From positions 19,291 through 83,290 of the forward strand of contig NZ_JAHZSS010000021.1 in NCBI RefSeq assembly GCF_019457915.1: a DNA stretch of 64,000 bases, read 5' to 3'. Below the pieces are notes generated by a model. It had not been told where the DNA came from. It did no database searches and was given only the letters and a program-made list of their open reading frames with translations. The DNA comes from Neiella holothuriorum. Its GTDB lineage: Bacteria > Pseudomonadota > Gammaproteobacteria > Enterobacterales > Neiellaceae. Position 1 is the first letter of the stretch. Every line of letters starts with the position of its first letter. The position numbers and the translations under genes are program-made. Shown here piece after piece: positions 19,575 to 29,387 of the stretch.

Positions 19575-20510
19575 TTAGCCGTTGACGAACTCAACACCTT
19601 TGGCGATATCGCCAGTTAAGGTTTCGAGCATGCCGTCAAGTGCTTCTTTCTCATAGGCACTGATGTCGCCATATGGCAGAACTTCTTCAACACCATTTTT
19701 GCCTAACTTAACAGGCTGTGCGAACAAGCTTGCGTGTTCAGAGCCACCATCAACATAGGTGCACTCAACAACGCCTTCTTCACCGTTCAGAGCTTTGATC
19801 AAACTCAGGCAGAAACGAGCTGCAGCTTGGCCCATGGACAAGGTCGCAGAACCGCCACCGGCTTTAGCTTCCACCACTTCAGTACCAGCATTCTGGATAC
19901 GATGCGTCATGGCAGCAATTTCGTCATCAGAAAAATCAAGGCCCAACTGGCTTAGTAGCGGCAAAATCGTTACACCACTGTGGCCACCAATAACATTAAT
20001 GTTCACATCCGCAGGGTTAAGGCCTTTAGCTTCAGCAATGAAGGTTTCAGCACGAATGACGTCCAGAGTAGTCACACCGAACAACTTGTTCTTGTTGTAA
20101 CAGCCTTTGGCTTTAAATACTTCAGCAGCAATAGCAACAGTCGTGTTGACTGGGTTAGTAATAATACCAACACAAGCAGTCGGACAAACGTCAGCAATCT
20201 GCTCAGCTAGGTGCTTCACCACACCCGCATTAACGTTAAATAAATCAGCGCGATCCATACCAGGCTTACGCGGCACACCGGCAGGGATCATAACAATATC
20301 AGCACCTTCAAGTGCTTTGTGTAAATCATCTTTACCATAGCCTTCAATTGGCACAGCAGTTGGAATGTGGCTCAGGTCTTTAGCAACGCCTGGCGTTACC
20401 GGGGCAATATCATACAGGGCAAGATCAGTGCCTGCTGGTAATTGGGTTTTTAGCAGAAGCGACAACGCTTGTCCGATTCCGCCTGCGGCGCCAAGTACAG
20501 CAACTTTCAT
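19575..20510 (-). CDS. mdh: Malate dehydrogenase (NAD)
   Basis: Catalyses malate to oxaloacetate in the TCA cycle. The 311-residue product starts [20 protein letters not shown] with the NAD-binding GxxGxxG. It carries [20 protein letters not shown] with the substrate arginines, [30 protein letters not shown], and the catalytic His in [17 protein letters not shown]. Length and sequence fit the gammaproteobacterial dimeric Mdh. It is divergent from argR across a 241-base region rich in dyads, the same arrangement as in E. coli, where mdh and argR are neighbours. Confidence 0.97.
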   Translation of the reverse strand: MKVAVLGAAGGIGQALSLLLKTQLPAGTDLALYDIAPVTPGVAKDLSHIPTAVPIEGYGKDDLHKALEGADIVMIPAGVPRKPGMDRADLFNVNAGVVKHLAEQIADVCPTACVGIITNPVNTTVAIAAEVFKAKGCYNKNKLFGVTTLDVIRAETFIAEAKGLNPADVNINVIGGHSGVTILPLLSQLGLDFSDDEIAAMTHRIQNAGTEVVEAKAGGGSATLSMGQAAARFCLSLIKALNGEEGVVECTYVDGGSEHASLFAQPVKLGKNGVEEVLPYGDISAYEKEALDGMLETLTGDIAKGVEFVNG

Positions 20511-20623
20511 AGTTATTCTCCTAATAGGATTTATAGTTTGTGTAGGGTATTTTTATTTCTTAGCAACAATAGCCTGCACCCAAATGAAGGGGAATGAGTT
20601 GTGCGAAATCAAAGCTCAGTTTT

Positions 20624-20647
20624 ACTTATTTTTGGAGTAAAATAAGT
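20624..20647. promoter_or_regulatory. Perfect 9 bp palindrome in the mdh-argR intergenic region
   Basis: ACTTATTTT (20624-20632) and AAAATAAGT (20639-20647) are exact reverse complements around a 6 nt centre. It lies about 115 bases upstream of mdh and is AT-rich, suggesting an operator for mdh or a promoter-associated site. The binding protein is unknown. Confidence 0.4.
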
Positions 20648-20689
20648 CGTAAACAAAAAGCAACGCACATTCCGAGTAATCAAGGCCTC

Positions 20690-20743
20690 ATAAGTTTGCC
20701 CCACATTGCAAACTTATGCACAATGAGTGCATAACCAATTAGG
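20690..20743. promoter_or_regulatory. Candidate ArgR operator: dyads and two ARG-box-like sites upstream of argR
   Basis: Two perfect inverted repeats overlap: ATAAGTTTGC/GCAAACTTAT (20690-20699, 20708-20717) and TTATGCAC/GTGCATAA (20714-20721, 20727-20734). Compared with the 18 bp ARG-box consensus, 20705-20722 matches about 12 of 16 defined positions and 20726-20743 about 10 of 16. They are separated by 3 bp, the spacing typical of ArgR operators. The site ends 8 bases before the argR ATG, which suggests autoregulation. Confidence 0.5.
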
Positions 20744-20751
20744 GGCCAGTT

Positions 20752-21219
20752 ATGCAATCCAGTCAGCAAGATGCCTTAGTCAAAGCATTCCATAATCTTC
20801 TCAAGCAAGAGCGATTTGGCTCGCAAGGAGAGATAGTCAGCGCACTAAAAGACCAAGGCTTTAGCAATGTAAACCAATCTAAAGTATCGCGCATGCTTTC
20901 GAAATTCGGAGCCGTCCGAACCCGCAACGCGAAACAAGAAATGGTTTACTGCTTGCCCGCAGAACTTGGGGTTCCAACCACATCGAGTCCGTTAAAAAAC
21001 CTTGTCATCGACATTGATCACAACGATTTTATGATTGTGATTCGCACGAGTCCGGGCGCCGCACAATTGATTGCTCGGTTACTTGATTCCATCGGCAAAG
21101 CCGAAGGGATCCTGGGCACAATCGCTGGCGATGATACCATCTTCATCACCCCAACCAAAGCTGCGGGGATTGACTCAACGATTCAATCTGTTCGTAGCTT
21201 ATTTGGCTACAGCGAATAG
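20752..21219 (+). CDS. argR: Arginine repressor ArgR
   Basis: A hexameric arginine-dependent transcription factor that represses arginine biosynthesis. The 155-residue protein has the N-terminal winged helix (residues 1-75: [40 protein letters not shown]) with the SKVSR recognition helix. The C-terminal oligomerisation and arginine-binding domain contains [18 protein letters not shown] and [15 protein letters not shown] with the GDDT arginine-binding motif. It is divergent from mdh and preceded by candidate ARG boxes. A terminator follows. Confidence 0.96.
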   Translation: MQSSQQDALVKAFHNLLKQERFGSQGEIVSALKDQGFSNVNQSKVSRMLSKFGAVRTRNAKQEMVYCLPAELGVPTTSSPLKNLVIDIDHNDFMIVIRTSPGAAQLIARLLDSIGKAEGILGTIAGDDTIFITPTKAAGIDSTIQSVRSLFGYSE

Positions 21220-21281
21220 TGCCAAAATCCTCAATCTATACAATTTAGACCTTAGTCGTAAACATTGATTAAACATGCAAC

Positions 21282-21316
21282 AAAGTCCCATTCCAGCACG
21301 ATGGGACTTTTTGTTT
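21282..21316 (+). terminator. Intrinsic terminator of argR
   Basis: AAAGTCCCAT (21282-21291) and ATGGGACTTT (21301-21310) form a 10 bp stem, then TTTGTTT. The remaining sequence to 21510 holds no gene I can support. Confidence 0.85.
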
Positions 21317-21510
21317 GGGTTGCTCGCAACGACTGAAGCTTTCCTGCTGACACCATTTGCCACTTTGCGCTGTACCATTCGGTTGAACCGAATGAGCACT
21401 GGTATTCAAGCGGCCGTCATCCGTCTTTGTAACGCCTATAGCCCCCTTTTCTTTCGCTATAACCCCTCACGCCAAAGCTCAGAGGTATGCCGGTACCAAA
21501 ATCGAGGCAT

Positions 21511-21540
21511 AAAAAAACCGGAGCAAATGCTCCGGTTTTT
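21511..21540. terminator. Terminator after amtB (bidirectional form)
   Basis: AAAAAAACCGGAGCA-AA-TGCTCCGGTTTTT is a perfect dyad with A/T runs on both flanks, 20 bases beyond the amtB stop. Confidence 0.9.
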
Positions 21541-21560
21541 CAATGTGGGGAAGCGTCGAG

Positions 21561-22841
21561 TTATTTGGCTGAAGCGCCAAACTCTGGGTAGGCTTCCAAG
21601 CCACAATCGGTAACATCAGTGCCGACATATTCTTCTTCTTCGCTAACACGGATGCCCATAACCGCTTTGATGATTGCCCAGACAATCAAGCTTGTTACGA
21701 ATACCCATACGAAGATAGTCAATGTACCGACTAACTGACCCATGAAGGTCGCGTCAGGGTCAGACAGAAGTACCGCGAAGATACCCCAGATACCAACAAC
21801 ACCATGAACAGAGATAGCACCAACTGGATCATCAACCTTCAGCTTATCAAGAGTGATAATTGAGAAGACAACCAAGGCACCACCAGCAGCACCAATTAAG
21901 GTAGACAGCAGCGGCGTCGGATCAGCAGGTTCTGCAGTAATAGCGACCAAGCCAGCCAAGGCTCCATTCAAAATCATGGTTAGGTCAGCTTTCTTGAACA
22001 AAATCTTAGCGACGATAAGAGCAGCAATTGCACCACCAGCAGCGGCGGCGTTGGTGTTCAAGAACACGTTAGCAACCTCGTTCGCTACCGCGATACCACC
22101 TAATTTCAGGGTAGAACCACCGTTGAAGCCGAACCAACCCATCCACAAGATGAAGGTACCTAGCGCAGCTAATGGCAGGTTTGCACCTGGAATCGCGCGA
22201 ACTTCACCGTTAGGGCCATATTTGCCTTTACGAGCACCCAGTAACAGGACACCAGCCAAAGCAGCAGCAGCACCAGCCAAGTGAACAATACCGGAACCGG
22301 CATAGTCAGAAAAGCTCAGCTCGTAAAGACCGAAGACAGAGTTACCGCCCCAAGTCCAGCCACCTTCCATTGGATAGATGAAACCAGTCATTACCACTGC
22401 GAATGCCAAGAAAGCGAATAATTTCATACGCTCAGCAACCGCACCAGATACGATAGACATAGACGTTGCTACGAATACCACCTGGAAGAAGAAGTCAGAT
22501 GCACCGGCATATTCGCCCATGTCACCAAAACCAGACTCATGAGATGAAGCCAAAACAGCAGCGACTGCAGCGTCATCCATACCAGCAACAGTTGTTACGC
22601 CAGACAGGAAGTAACCACCGCCGTACATGAACTCATAACCACAGATCAGGTACATGGTACAAGCAATCGCGAACAACGCGACGTTCTTGGTCAGGATCTC
22701 AGTGGTGTTTTTTGAGCGCACCAAACCGGCTTCTAGCATGGCAAAGCCAGCTGCCATCCACCAAACCAATGCACCACAAATTAGAAAGTAGAACGTGTCA
22801 ATTGCGTACTGCAATTCAAAAATATAATTTAGATTATCCAT
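21561..22841 (-). CDS. amtB: Ammonium transporter AmtB
   Basis: A trimeric inner-membrane ammonium channel. The 426-residue protein begins directly with the mature N-terminus and has eleven expected membrane helices. Family signatures include ALVWWMAAGFAMLEAGLVRS, the periplasmic Phe/Trp gate region, DYAGSGIVHLAGAAAALAGV with the first pore His, GWFGFNGGST, and ISVHGVVGIWGIFAVLLSD with the second pore His. It lies 38 bases downstream of a PII gene on the same strand, so glnK-amtB is an operon and the PII protein will block the channel when nitrogen is sufficient. Confidence 0.95.
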   Translation of the reverse strand: MDNLNYIFELQYAIDTFYFLICGALVWWMAAGFAMLEAGLVRSKNTTEILTKNVALFAIACTMYLICGYEFMYGGGYFLSGVTTVAGMDDAAVAAVLASSHESGFGDMGEYAGASDFFFQVVFVATSMSIVSGAVAERMKLFAFLAFAVVMTGFIYPMEGGWTWGGNSVFGLYELSFSDYAGSGIVHLAGAAAALAGVLLLGARKGKYGPNGEVRAIPGANLPLAALGTFILWMGWFGFNGGSTLKLGGIAVANEVANVFLNTNAAAAGGAIAALIVAKILFKKADLTMILNGALAGLVAITAEPADPTPLLSTLIGAAGGALVVFSIITLDKLKVDDPVGAISVHGVVGIWGIFAVLLSDPDATFMGQLVGTLTIFVWVFVTSLIVWAIIKAVMGIRVSEEEEYVGTDVTDCGLEAYPEFGASAK

Positions 22842-22879
22842 TATTTTCTCCCGGAATAGTCAGACTGGACAGCAGCGCC

Positions 22880-23477
<598 letters not shown>

Positions 23478-23840
23478 TTACGAAGAAATATGGTGAAACC
23501 AAGAAGTTAGCAATGCACAAAAATCTTCTAATCCGGCTTCAGCGGAAAGATTCTCATGATCATCCCGTAAATCATTCTCACCAGATAAGGGCATCTCATC
23601 ATCACATGTCATGCTATGGTGCGCCAATTGAATATCACCGCTTTCGCATTCGAGTAGCCACTCTCGTCCTTCTTCTTGCCAGCTATCGGCCGTGCTCTCG
23701 AGCAATTTCAAAAGCGCTTTGACACGCGGGATATCAAGGCCAACTTCACTCGTGAGCCAAGTCCCAAAGGCGCTTTGCGGATCATCTACTTTAGCGACGG
23801 GTGTGCCATCGATAACATTGGTGGAAAATTCGTAGTCCAT
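23478..23840 (-). CDS. yacL: YacL family protein (UPF0231)
   Basis: A 120-residue acidic protein, the same length as E. coli YacL. It starts MDYEFSTNVIDGTPVAKVDD, matching the MDYEF start of the family. Further family positions are DSWQEEGREWLLECESGDIQ, EMPLSGENDL and the C-terminal GLEDFCALLTSW, which parallels GVEDFLQVV in YacL. An ATG 15 bases upstream would add five residues without family support. In E. coli yacL follows acnB; here acnB lies 2.5 kb away, which agrees with a partly rearranged neighbourhood. Function is unknown. Confidence 0.82.
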   Translation of the reverse strand: MDYEFSTNVIDGTPVAKVDDPQSAFGTWLTSEVGLDIPRVKALLKLLESTADSWQEEGREWLLECESGDIQLAHHSMTCDDEMPLSGENDLRDDHENLSAEAGLEDFCALLTSWFHHISS

Positions 23841-23950
23841 ACTGTGATCATTCAAATTATCGTTGCCGTTTACAATGATAGCTGAAACTCGCTTGAAACT
23901 TTTAGCCTCAACGTTCGGTCTGTGTCATTAATCTCATTAACTCGGTTTGA

Positions 23951-24910
23951 ATGATGAACAAACTAGCTCCTTCGCTACCAGAGTCTCTCGTCACCGATGA
24001 GGCCTTGTATTTAAATCGGCGCCAATTGATAAAAGGTGCTACTGCCATCTCGGCGTTAAGCTTGATGCCAGCTAAGCGGGCTGCGGCAGCGCAACGCCAG
24101 CCCCTTAACTATCAGCGCGCTGAGTCCAACTTAGATCTGACGCCTGAAAAGAAAGTCACCACTTATAATAATTTCTATGAGTTTGGTACCGACAAAGCCG
24201 ATCCAGCCAAGCATGCCCAGGCACTCAAAACCAAGCCTTGGCAGGTTGCGATCAGTGGTGAAGCAGAAATTACAGGCTCGTTTAATTTAGAAGACATATT
24301 GAAATGGAATCCGCTAGAGGAGCGTATTTATCGGCTGCGTTGCGTTGAAGCTTGGTCCATGGTGATCCCGTGGATAGGTTTTTCACTTGGCGATATGCTG
24401 AAGCGTTTTAAGCCCACAAGCAAAGCCAAATACGTCGTTTTTAAAACTCTACATGATCCGGCCCAAATGCCCGGTCAGCGAAATCGCTGGGCTGGTGGCG
24501 GTATTAACTACCCCTATGTTGAAGGCTTAACCATTGCAGAGGCAATGCACCCGCTGACTCTTATGGCCGTTGGTTTATACGGTAAAACGCTACCACCGCA
24601 AAACGGTGCCCCGATACGATTAGTCGTTCCTTGGAAATATGGCTTTAAGAGCATTAAATCCATCGTCAGTATTCACTTTAGTGAACGCCGGCCGCGCACA
24701 ACATGGCATGACTTAGCTCCCAATGAATACGGTTTTTTTGCCAATGTGAATCCTAGCGTTGCGCACCCTCGTTGGAGTCAAGCGAGCGAGCGAATCATTG
24801 GTAGCGGAGGCATCTTTAGCCAAAAGCGTCGTGATACTGAACTCTATAATGGCTATGGTGAACAAGTGGCTAGCTTATACAGTGGTATCAAAGAGAATCA
24901 TTTTTTCTGA
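23951..24910 (+). CDS. msrP: Protein-methionine-sulfoxide reductase catalytic subunit MsrP
   Basis: A periplasmic molybdenum enzyme that repairs oxidised methionines in envelope proteins. The 319-residue product has a Tat signal ([20 protein letters not shown]), as needed for export of a folded molybdopterin protein. The sulfite-oxidase-like domain contains the Mo-ligand cysteine at residue 131 in [18 protein letters not shown], plus [29 protein letters not shown] and SIHFSERRP. Two ATG codons occur in tandem at 23951 and 23954. The haem subunit gene msrQ follows 8 bases downstream, the standard operon. Confidence 0.95.
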   Translation: MMNKLAPSLPESLVTDEALYLNRRQLIKGATAISALSLMPAKRAAAAQRQPLNYQRAESNLDLTPEKKVTTYNNFYEFGTDKADPAKHAQALKTKPWQVAISGEAEITGSFNLEDILKWNPLEERIYRLRCVEAWSMVIPWIGFSLGDMLKRFKPTSKAKYVVFKTLHDPAQMPGQRNRWAGGGINYPYVEGLTIAEAMHPLTLMAVGLYGKTLPPQNGAPIRLVVPWKYGFKSIKSIVSIHFSERRPRTTWHDLAPNEYGFFANVNPSVAHPRWSQASERIIGSGGIFSQKRRDTELYNGYGEQVASLYSGIKENHFF

Positions 24911-24918
24911 GCAACCGA

Positions 24919-25533
24919 ATGCCGCAATTAATAACAACCAAGCCTCAACTTTGGGCGCTTAAATTAGTCATTCATGGTGCCTGTCTATTGCCCGCCATTT
25001 GGCTGTTTTATTTGGCCGCCATCGATGATTTAGGTGCCGATCCCGTCAAGGAATTGATTCATTTCTACGGCATTGGCGCTGTTCATTGCCTATTTGCCAC
25101 ACTACTTGTCTCGCCGCTGAGCCGTTGGCGTAAAACACCTTTGTTGATGCGATGCCGGCGCATGCTCGGCCTTTATGTCGCTTTTTATGCGACCTTTCAT
25201 ATTCTGTGCTTTTTGGTGTTTGAGTGGCAATTGCAGTGGATAGATGTAATTGACGAGGTAATTCGCAGGCCTTACATCACTGTTGGCTTCATTGCTTGGC
25301 TTGTGCTCATGGCGTTAACAACAACGTCGCTCAAGTTGATACAACGAAAAATGGGAGCCCGATGGGTGCAGCTACATAGTCTGGTGTACCCAGCTTTCGC
25401 CCTAGTGTTGTTGCATTTTTATTGGTCACAGAAAAGCCCATGGAACGACGCTCTGCTTTATGCTCTGGCAGGGACGCTACTTCTTTATAGTAAGCGTAAA
25501 CAGTTACTGGCTTGGGTTCGATTGGTGAAATAG
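24919..25533 (+). CDS. msrQ: Protein-methionine-sulfoxide reductase heme-binding subunit MsrQ
   Basis: An inner-membrane b-type haem protein that passes electrons from the quinone pool or flavin reductase to MsrP. The 204-residue protein is mostly hydrophobic with about six membrane segments (LPAIWLFYLAAIDDLG, IGAVHCLFATLLVSPL, LYVAFYATFHILCFLVF, ITVGFIAWLVLMALTTTS, LVYPAFALVLLHFYWSQKS). The haem-ligand histidines are expected in GIGAVHC, ATFHILC and LHSLVYP/LLHFYW. The length equals E. coli YedZ (211). It follows msrP directly. Confidence 0.95.
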   Translation: MPQLITTKPQLWALKLVIHGACLLPAIWLFYLAAIDDLGADPVKELIHFYGIGAVHCLFATLLVSPLSRWRKTPLLMRCRRMLGLYVAFYATFHILCFLVFEWQLQWIDVIDEVIRRPYITVGFIAWLVLMALTTTSLKLIQRKMGARWVQLHSLVYPAFALVLLHFYWSQKSPWNDALLYALAGTLLLYSKRKQLLAWVRLVK

Positions 25534-25605
25534 GCTGGCTTGATAGGCTCTGCTGGTGGCATCAGAGCCCATCAACCGTTTAACTGTGTTTACGAGGCGG
25601 GGTTA

Positions 25606-26127
25606 TTACCACATCAAATCGTCGGGCACGACAAACTCAGCATACGGATCGTCTTCATCGGTTTCTTTATCATCAACCAAATTGTTTAGCACCACCAAGC
25701 TTTCGTCACGTTGGGCAATTTTATCTGCCACGCCAGCTGGTACCACTTCATAGCCTTCGCCATATCGAACAATGGCTAAGCGGCCTTTCATCAATTCTTT
25801 TTGGGTAGCTTGGTCAACGTGCACATTCTTCACCACGGAGCCATCAGTAAAGTTGTAGCTAATGTCGCCCCTGGCACGATCAATGCGGTTGACTTCAATG
25901 AGTTGCTTAATTTGTGCGACAATGGCTTTTTGCTTCGCTGCTTCATCGCGTTGACGATTCAACTCTTTGGCTTTTTCTTGCTCCGCGAGGCGTTTTTCTT
26001 CTGCGGCAGCTTTTACTTCCCGAGCCTGTACTCGACCTTTTTTAGCTTGCTTGGCCACCTTGCCCGCTTTTTTCTTGCTGACCAAGCCAGTTTTTAGCAT
26101 TTGCTCTTGAAGGCTTAATTTAGCCAT
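25606..26127 (-). CDS. DUF2058 family protein (YaiL-like)
   Basis: A 173-residue nucleoprotein-like family member. It begins MAKLSLQEQMLKTGLVSKKK and is highly charged up to about residue 85, with a Lys/Arg/Ala-rich predicted coiled coil (KAGKVAKQAKKGRVQAREVK, AAAEEKRLAEQEKAKELNRQ). A small folded C-terminal part follows (DISYNFTDGSVVKNVHVDQA, GRLAIVRYGEGYEVVPAGVA). This is the DUF2058/YaiL pattern of E. coli. The start is taken at 26127 because the family starts with MAKLSLQEQ; an upstream extension is in frame but unsupported. Function is unknown, perhaps RNA-related. It stands alone. Confidence 0.8.
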   Translation of the reverse strand: MAKLSLQEQMLKTGLVSKKKAGKVAKQAKKGRVQAREVKAAAEEKRLAEQEKAKELNRQRDEAAKQKAIVAQIKQLIEVNRIDRARGDISYNFTDGSVVKNVHVDQATQKELMKGRLAIVRYGEGYEVVPAGVADKIAQRDESLVVLNNLVDDKETDEDDPYAEFVVPDDLMW

Positions 26128-26272
26128 TCTGTAACTCTCTTCTGATCTGTATTTGTTTCTTGCGTAACAGACTACTGCCAAGCATTTGCTCCTGCAATGG
26201 CTGCTCTAGAATACCGAGCAACAATTGCTCCTTACATTGCCTCGCGTACCAACTTTCAATGGCCTTAAAAAC

Positions 26273-26300
26273 AACAAACCCCGCCGAAGCGAGGTTTGTT
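26273..26300 (-). terminator. Intrinsic terminator of acnB
   Basis: AACAAACCCCGC and GCGAGGTTTGTT form a 12 bp stem with one mismatch around CGAA. On the minus strand it is followed by GTTTTT. It lies 24 bases beyond the acnB stop. Confidence 0.8.
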
Positions 26301-26324
26301 ATTAGCTGCTGATGTTTAACTAAA

Positions 26325-28925
26325 TTAAACTTCGGCTGTTTGGAAAATCACATCATCTGCCTTTTTGGTATAGCTTGGCATCTGGTGGAAGTTCAGGTAA
26401 CGGTAGGTGTCCGCCGCATCTTTATCGATGGTTTTGGCATACGTCATGTACTCATCGGCGTTCGGGATCTTGCCGATAATGGAAGCAACAGCTGCCAATT
26501 CAGCAGACGCCAAGTAAACGTTAGCGCCAGTACCTAAACGGTTCGGGAAGTTACGGGTAGAGGTAGAAACAACCGTTGCGTTATCTGCAACTCGTGCCTG
26601 GTTCCCCATACACAGCGAACAACCCGGCGATTCAGTGCGCGCACCGACTTTACCATAAACGCTGTAGTAACCTTCGTCAGTTAACTGCTGAGCATCCATT
26701 TTGGTCGGTGGTGCAACCCACAGGCGGGTTGGCAGCTGACCAGCAAAATCTTGCAACAGCTTACCGGCTGCGCGGAAGTGACCAATGTTGGTCATACAAG
26801 AACCGATGAATACTTCATCAATACCAACGCCAGCAACGTCAGACAAAGTCTTGGCATCATCTGGATCATTCGGGCAACACAAGATTGGTTCTTTAATATC
26901 AGCCAAATCGATTTCGATGATTTCCGCGTATTCAGCGTCCGCATCGGCTTCCATCAACTCAGGGTTTTCTAGCCAAGCTTCCATTGCTGTGATACGACGT
27001 TCGATGGTCCGACGGTCGCCGTAACCTTCCGCGATCATCCACTTGAGCATCACGATGTTCGAATTCAAGTATTCGATGATTGGTTCTTTATCTAGCTTAA
27101 TGGTACAGCCAGCCGCAGAACGCTCAGCAGAAGCATCTGATAATTCAAACGCTTGCTCGACACTCAACGTCTCAAGACCTTCAATTTCAAGGACTCGACC
27201 AGAGAAGGCATTTTTCTTGCCCGCTTTCTCAACCGTCAGCAAACCTTGCTTGATGCCGTACAGCGGAATGGCGTGAACCAAATCGCGCAGGGTAATGCCC
27301 GGTTGCATCTCGCCTTTGAAGCGAACCAGAATTGATTCCGGCATATCCAATGGCATCACACCGGTTGCCGCCGCAAACGCCACCAAACCAGAACCAGCAG
27401 GGAATGAAATGCCCAACGGGAAGCGGGTGTGTGAGTCGCCACCAGTACCAACGGTGTCTGGCAACAGCATGCGGTTCAACCAGCTGTGGATCACGCCATC
27501 ACCTGGACGCAATGAAACACCACCACGATTCATGATGAAATCAGGCAAGGTGTGGTGAGTTTCCACATCAACAGGCTTTGGATAAGCCGATGTGTGACAG
27601 AATGACTGCATGGTCAAATCAGCAGAGAAACCAAGACAAGCCAAATCTTTCAGCTCATCACGCGTCATCGGGCCGGTAGTATCTTGCGAACCAACGGTGG
27701 TCATTTTAGGCTCACAGTATTGATTCGGGCGTACGCCTTCAACACCACATGCTTTACCAACCATCTTCTGCGCCAAGGTAAAGCCTTTGTCAGAAGCAAC
27801 AACGGCAGCAGGACGACGGAACACCTCGCTCACTGGCAAGCCCAGAGACTCACGAGCACGATCCGTTAAGCCGCGACCAATAATTAATGGAATACGGCCA
27901 CCGGCGCGGACTTCATCAATCAACACGTCAGTTTTTAGTTCGAAGGTAGAAATCACTTCGTCAGTGCCGTGTTGGCAAACCTTGCCTTCAAACGGGTAGA
28001 TGTCAATCACGTCGCCCATATTCAATGACGTAACGTCAACTTCAATTGGCAAAGCTCCGGAATCTTCCATGGTATTGAAGAAGATAGGAGCAATCTTACC
28101 GCCCAATACAAAGCCGCCAGTGCGCTTGTTTGGAACGTAAGGAATATCATCGCCGAAAAACCACAACACTGAGTTAGTGGCTGACTTACGCGAAGAACCG
28201 GTACCCACAACATCACCAACATAAGCCACTGGATGACCTTTGGCTTTCATGGCTTCGATTTGCTCTAACGGACCAATTTCGCCCGGCTTAACAGGGTCAA
28301 TGCCATCGCGCGCATTTTTCAGCATCGCCAGCGCGTGCACAGGAATGTCTGGACGCGACCAAGCATCTGGCGCAGGCGACAGGTCATCGGTATTGGTTTC
28401 ACCGGTCACTTTAAAGACCGTTAAGGTAATTTTCTCTTGCAGCGCAGGCTTGCTCAGGAACCATTCGGCATTTGCCCATGAATCCATGACTTGCTGAGCA
28501 AATGCATTGCCGGCCTTGGCCTTCTCTTCTACATCGTAAAAGGCATCAAACATCAACAAGGTGTGTGACAAGGCTTTAACTGAAATTGGCGCCAGCGCAT
28601 CAATCTCGAGCAGCTCAATCAGTGAAGCAATGTTGTAACCACCTTGCATGGTGCCGAGCCATTCAGTAGCAAGCTCTGGTGACAAAATTGGAGAGCTTGC
28701 TTCGCCTTTAGCGATTGCAGCTAAAAAGCCAGCTTTGACGTAAGCGGCTTCATCAACACCAGGGGGAACGCGCTGAGATAACAATTCCAACAGGAATTCT
28801 TCTTCGCCAGCAGGAGGCGTTTTAATAAGTTCTATCAGTTGGGCCGTTTGTTCGGCATTTAGTGGTTTAGCAACCACCCCTTGGGAAGCACGTTCTTCAA
28901 CATGCGAACGGTAAGCGTCTAGCAC
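26325..28925 (-). CDS. acnB: Bifunctional aconitate hydratase 2 / 2-methylisocitrate dehydratase AcnB
   Basis: An iron-sulfur TCA-cycle enzyme that interconverts citrate and isocitrate and also acts in the methylcitrate cycle. The product (866 residues, E. coli 865) has the N-terminal HEAT-like domain ([20 protein letters not shown]), the swivelling domain with [20 protein letters not shown], and the catalytic domain with [19 protein letters not shown]. The cluster cysteines are in [16 protein letters not shown] and [15 protein letters not shown] chose the GTG at 28925 because GAGAGG stands 9 bases upstream and the product then starts at the same point as E. coli AcnB; an ATG at 28934 is the alternative and 29006 is unlikely. 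Confidence 0.95.
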   Translation of the reverse strand: MLDAYRSHVEERASQGVVAKPLNAEQTAQLIELIKTPPAGEEEFLLELLSQRVPPGVDEAAYVKAGFLAAIAKGEASSPILSPELATEWLGTMQGGYNIASLIELLEIDALAPISVKALSHTLLMFDAFYDVEEKAKAGNAFAQQVMDSWANAEWFLSKPALQEKITLTVFKVTGETNTDDLSPAPDAWSRPDIPVHALAMLKNARDGIDPVKPGEIGPLEQIEAMKAKGHPVAYVGDVVGTGSSRKSATNSVLWFFGDDIPYVPNKRTGGFVLGGKIAPIFFNTMEDSGALPIEVDVTSLNMGDVIDIYPFEGKVCQHGTDEVISTFELKTDVLIDEVRAGGRIPLIIGRGLTDRARESLGLPVSEVFRRPAAVVASDKGFTLAQKMVGKACGVEGVRPNQYCEPKMTTVGSQDTTGPMTRDELKDLACLGFSADLTMQSFCHTSAYPKPVDVETHHTLPDFIMNRGGVSLRPGDGVIHSWLNRMLLPDTVGTGGDSHTRFPLGISFPAGSGLVAFAAATGVMPLDMPESILVRFKGEMQPGITLRDLVHAIPLYGIKQGLLTVEKAGKKNAFSGRVLEIEGLETLSVEQAFELSDASAERSAAGCTIKLDKEPIIEYLNSNIVMLKWMIAEGYGDRRTIERRITAMEAWLENPELMEADADAEYAEIIEIDLADIKEPILCCPNDPDDAKTLSDVAGVGIDEVFIGSCMTNIGHFRAAGKLLQDFAGQLPTRLWVAPPTKMDAQQLTDEGYYSVYGKVGARTESPGCSLCMGNQARVADNATVVSTSTRNFPNRLGTGANVYLASAELAAVASIIGKIPNADEYMTYAKTIDKDAADTYRYLNFHQMPSYTKKADDVIFQTAEV

Positions 28926-29006
28926 AGTTATCATCCTCTCGTCAGTGGGGGCCTTGTGCACGTATTCATAGGCTGGGCATCTGTTTTTAGTATCGGATCT
29001 GCCCAT

Positions 29007-29387
29007 AAATTGAGCGCAAAATTATATCTGTTATAGCGACTAAAGGCCAATAAGACCAAAGGCTAACACCATCACAGAATCGCAACTGAGACTTACTCGC
29101 CATAAGGTTAATCAACGCCAAGATGGCGTTATGGCGATCAGCTGCTTATCAAGGCAATTTAACGTAGCGTTAAGCTTAATGCTATTTACGATTCTCGGAT
29201 GTGAAGTTTTGCAAGATTGACTCCTTGCCATGCAACCAATCAATAAGGCTTAACATTTGACACGATCCAGCCCCTAGCAAGTTCACATAACCAGTGCTTT
29301 AACTCGTTACCACCCTTATAAAAGTGCGCTGTTCGTGTATCATCCGAATTTAGTATTTATTTTATACATTTTATTTAGCGATATTCT
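29007..29387. other. Divergent intergenic region between acnB and the receiver-CheC gene
   Basis: About 460 bases separate the two starts. It contains a nested perfect inverted repeat: TCGCCATAA (29097-29105) pairs with TTATGGCGA (29129-29137), and inside it ACGCCA (29115-29120) pairs with TGGCGT (29124-29129). No T-run follows on either strand, so a terminator is unlikely; operator or RNA structure is possible. An AT-rich stretch at 29350-29380 probably holds the promoter of the rightward gene. No gene or RNA family was recognised. Confidence 0.45.

Noticed and set aside
28926..29006. Longer acnB N-terminus from 29006
   Set aside because: The extra residues have no counterpart in AcnB, and a ribosome site GAGAGG precedes the GTG at 28925.
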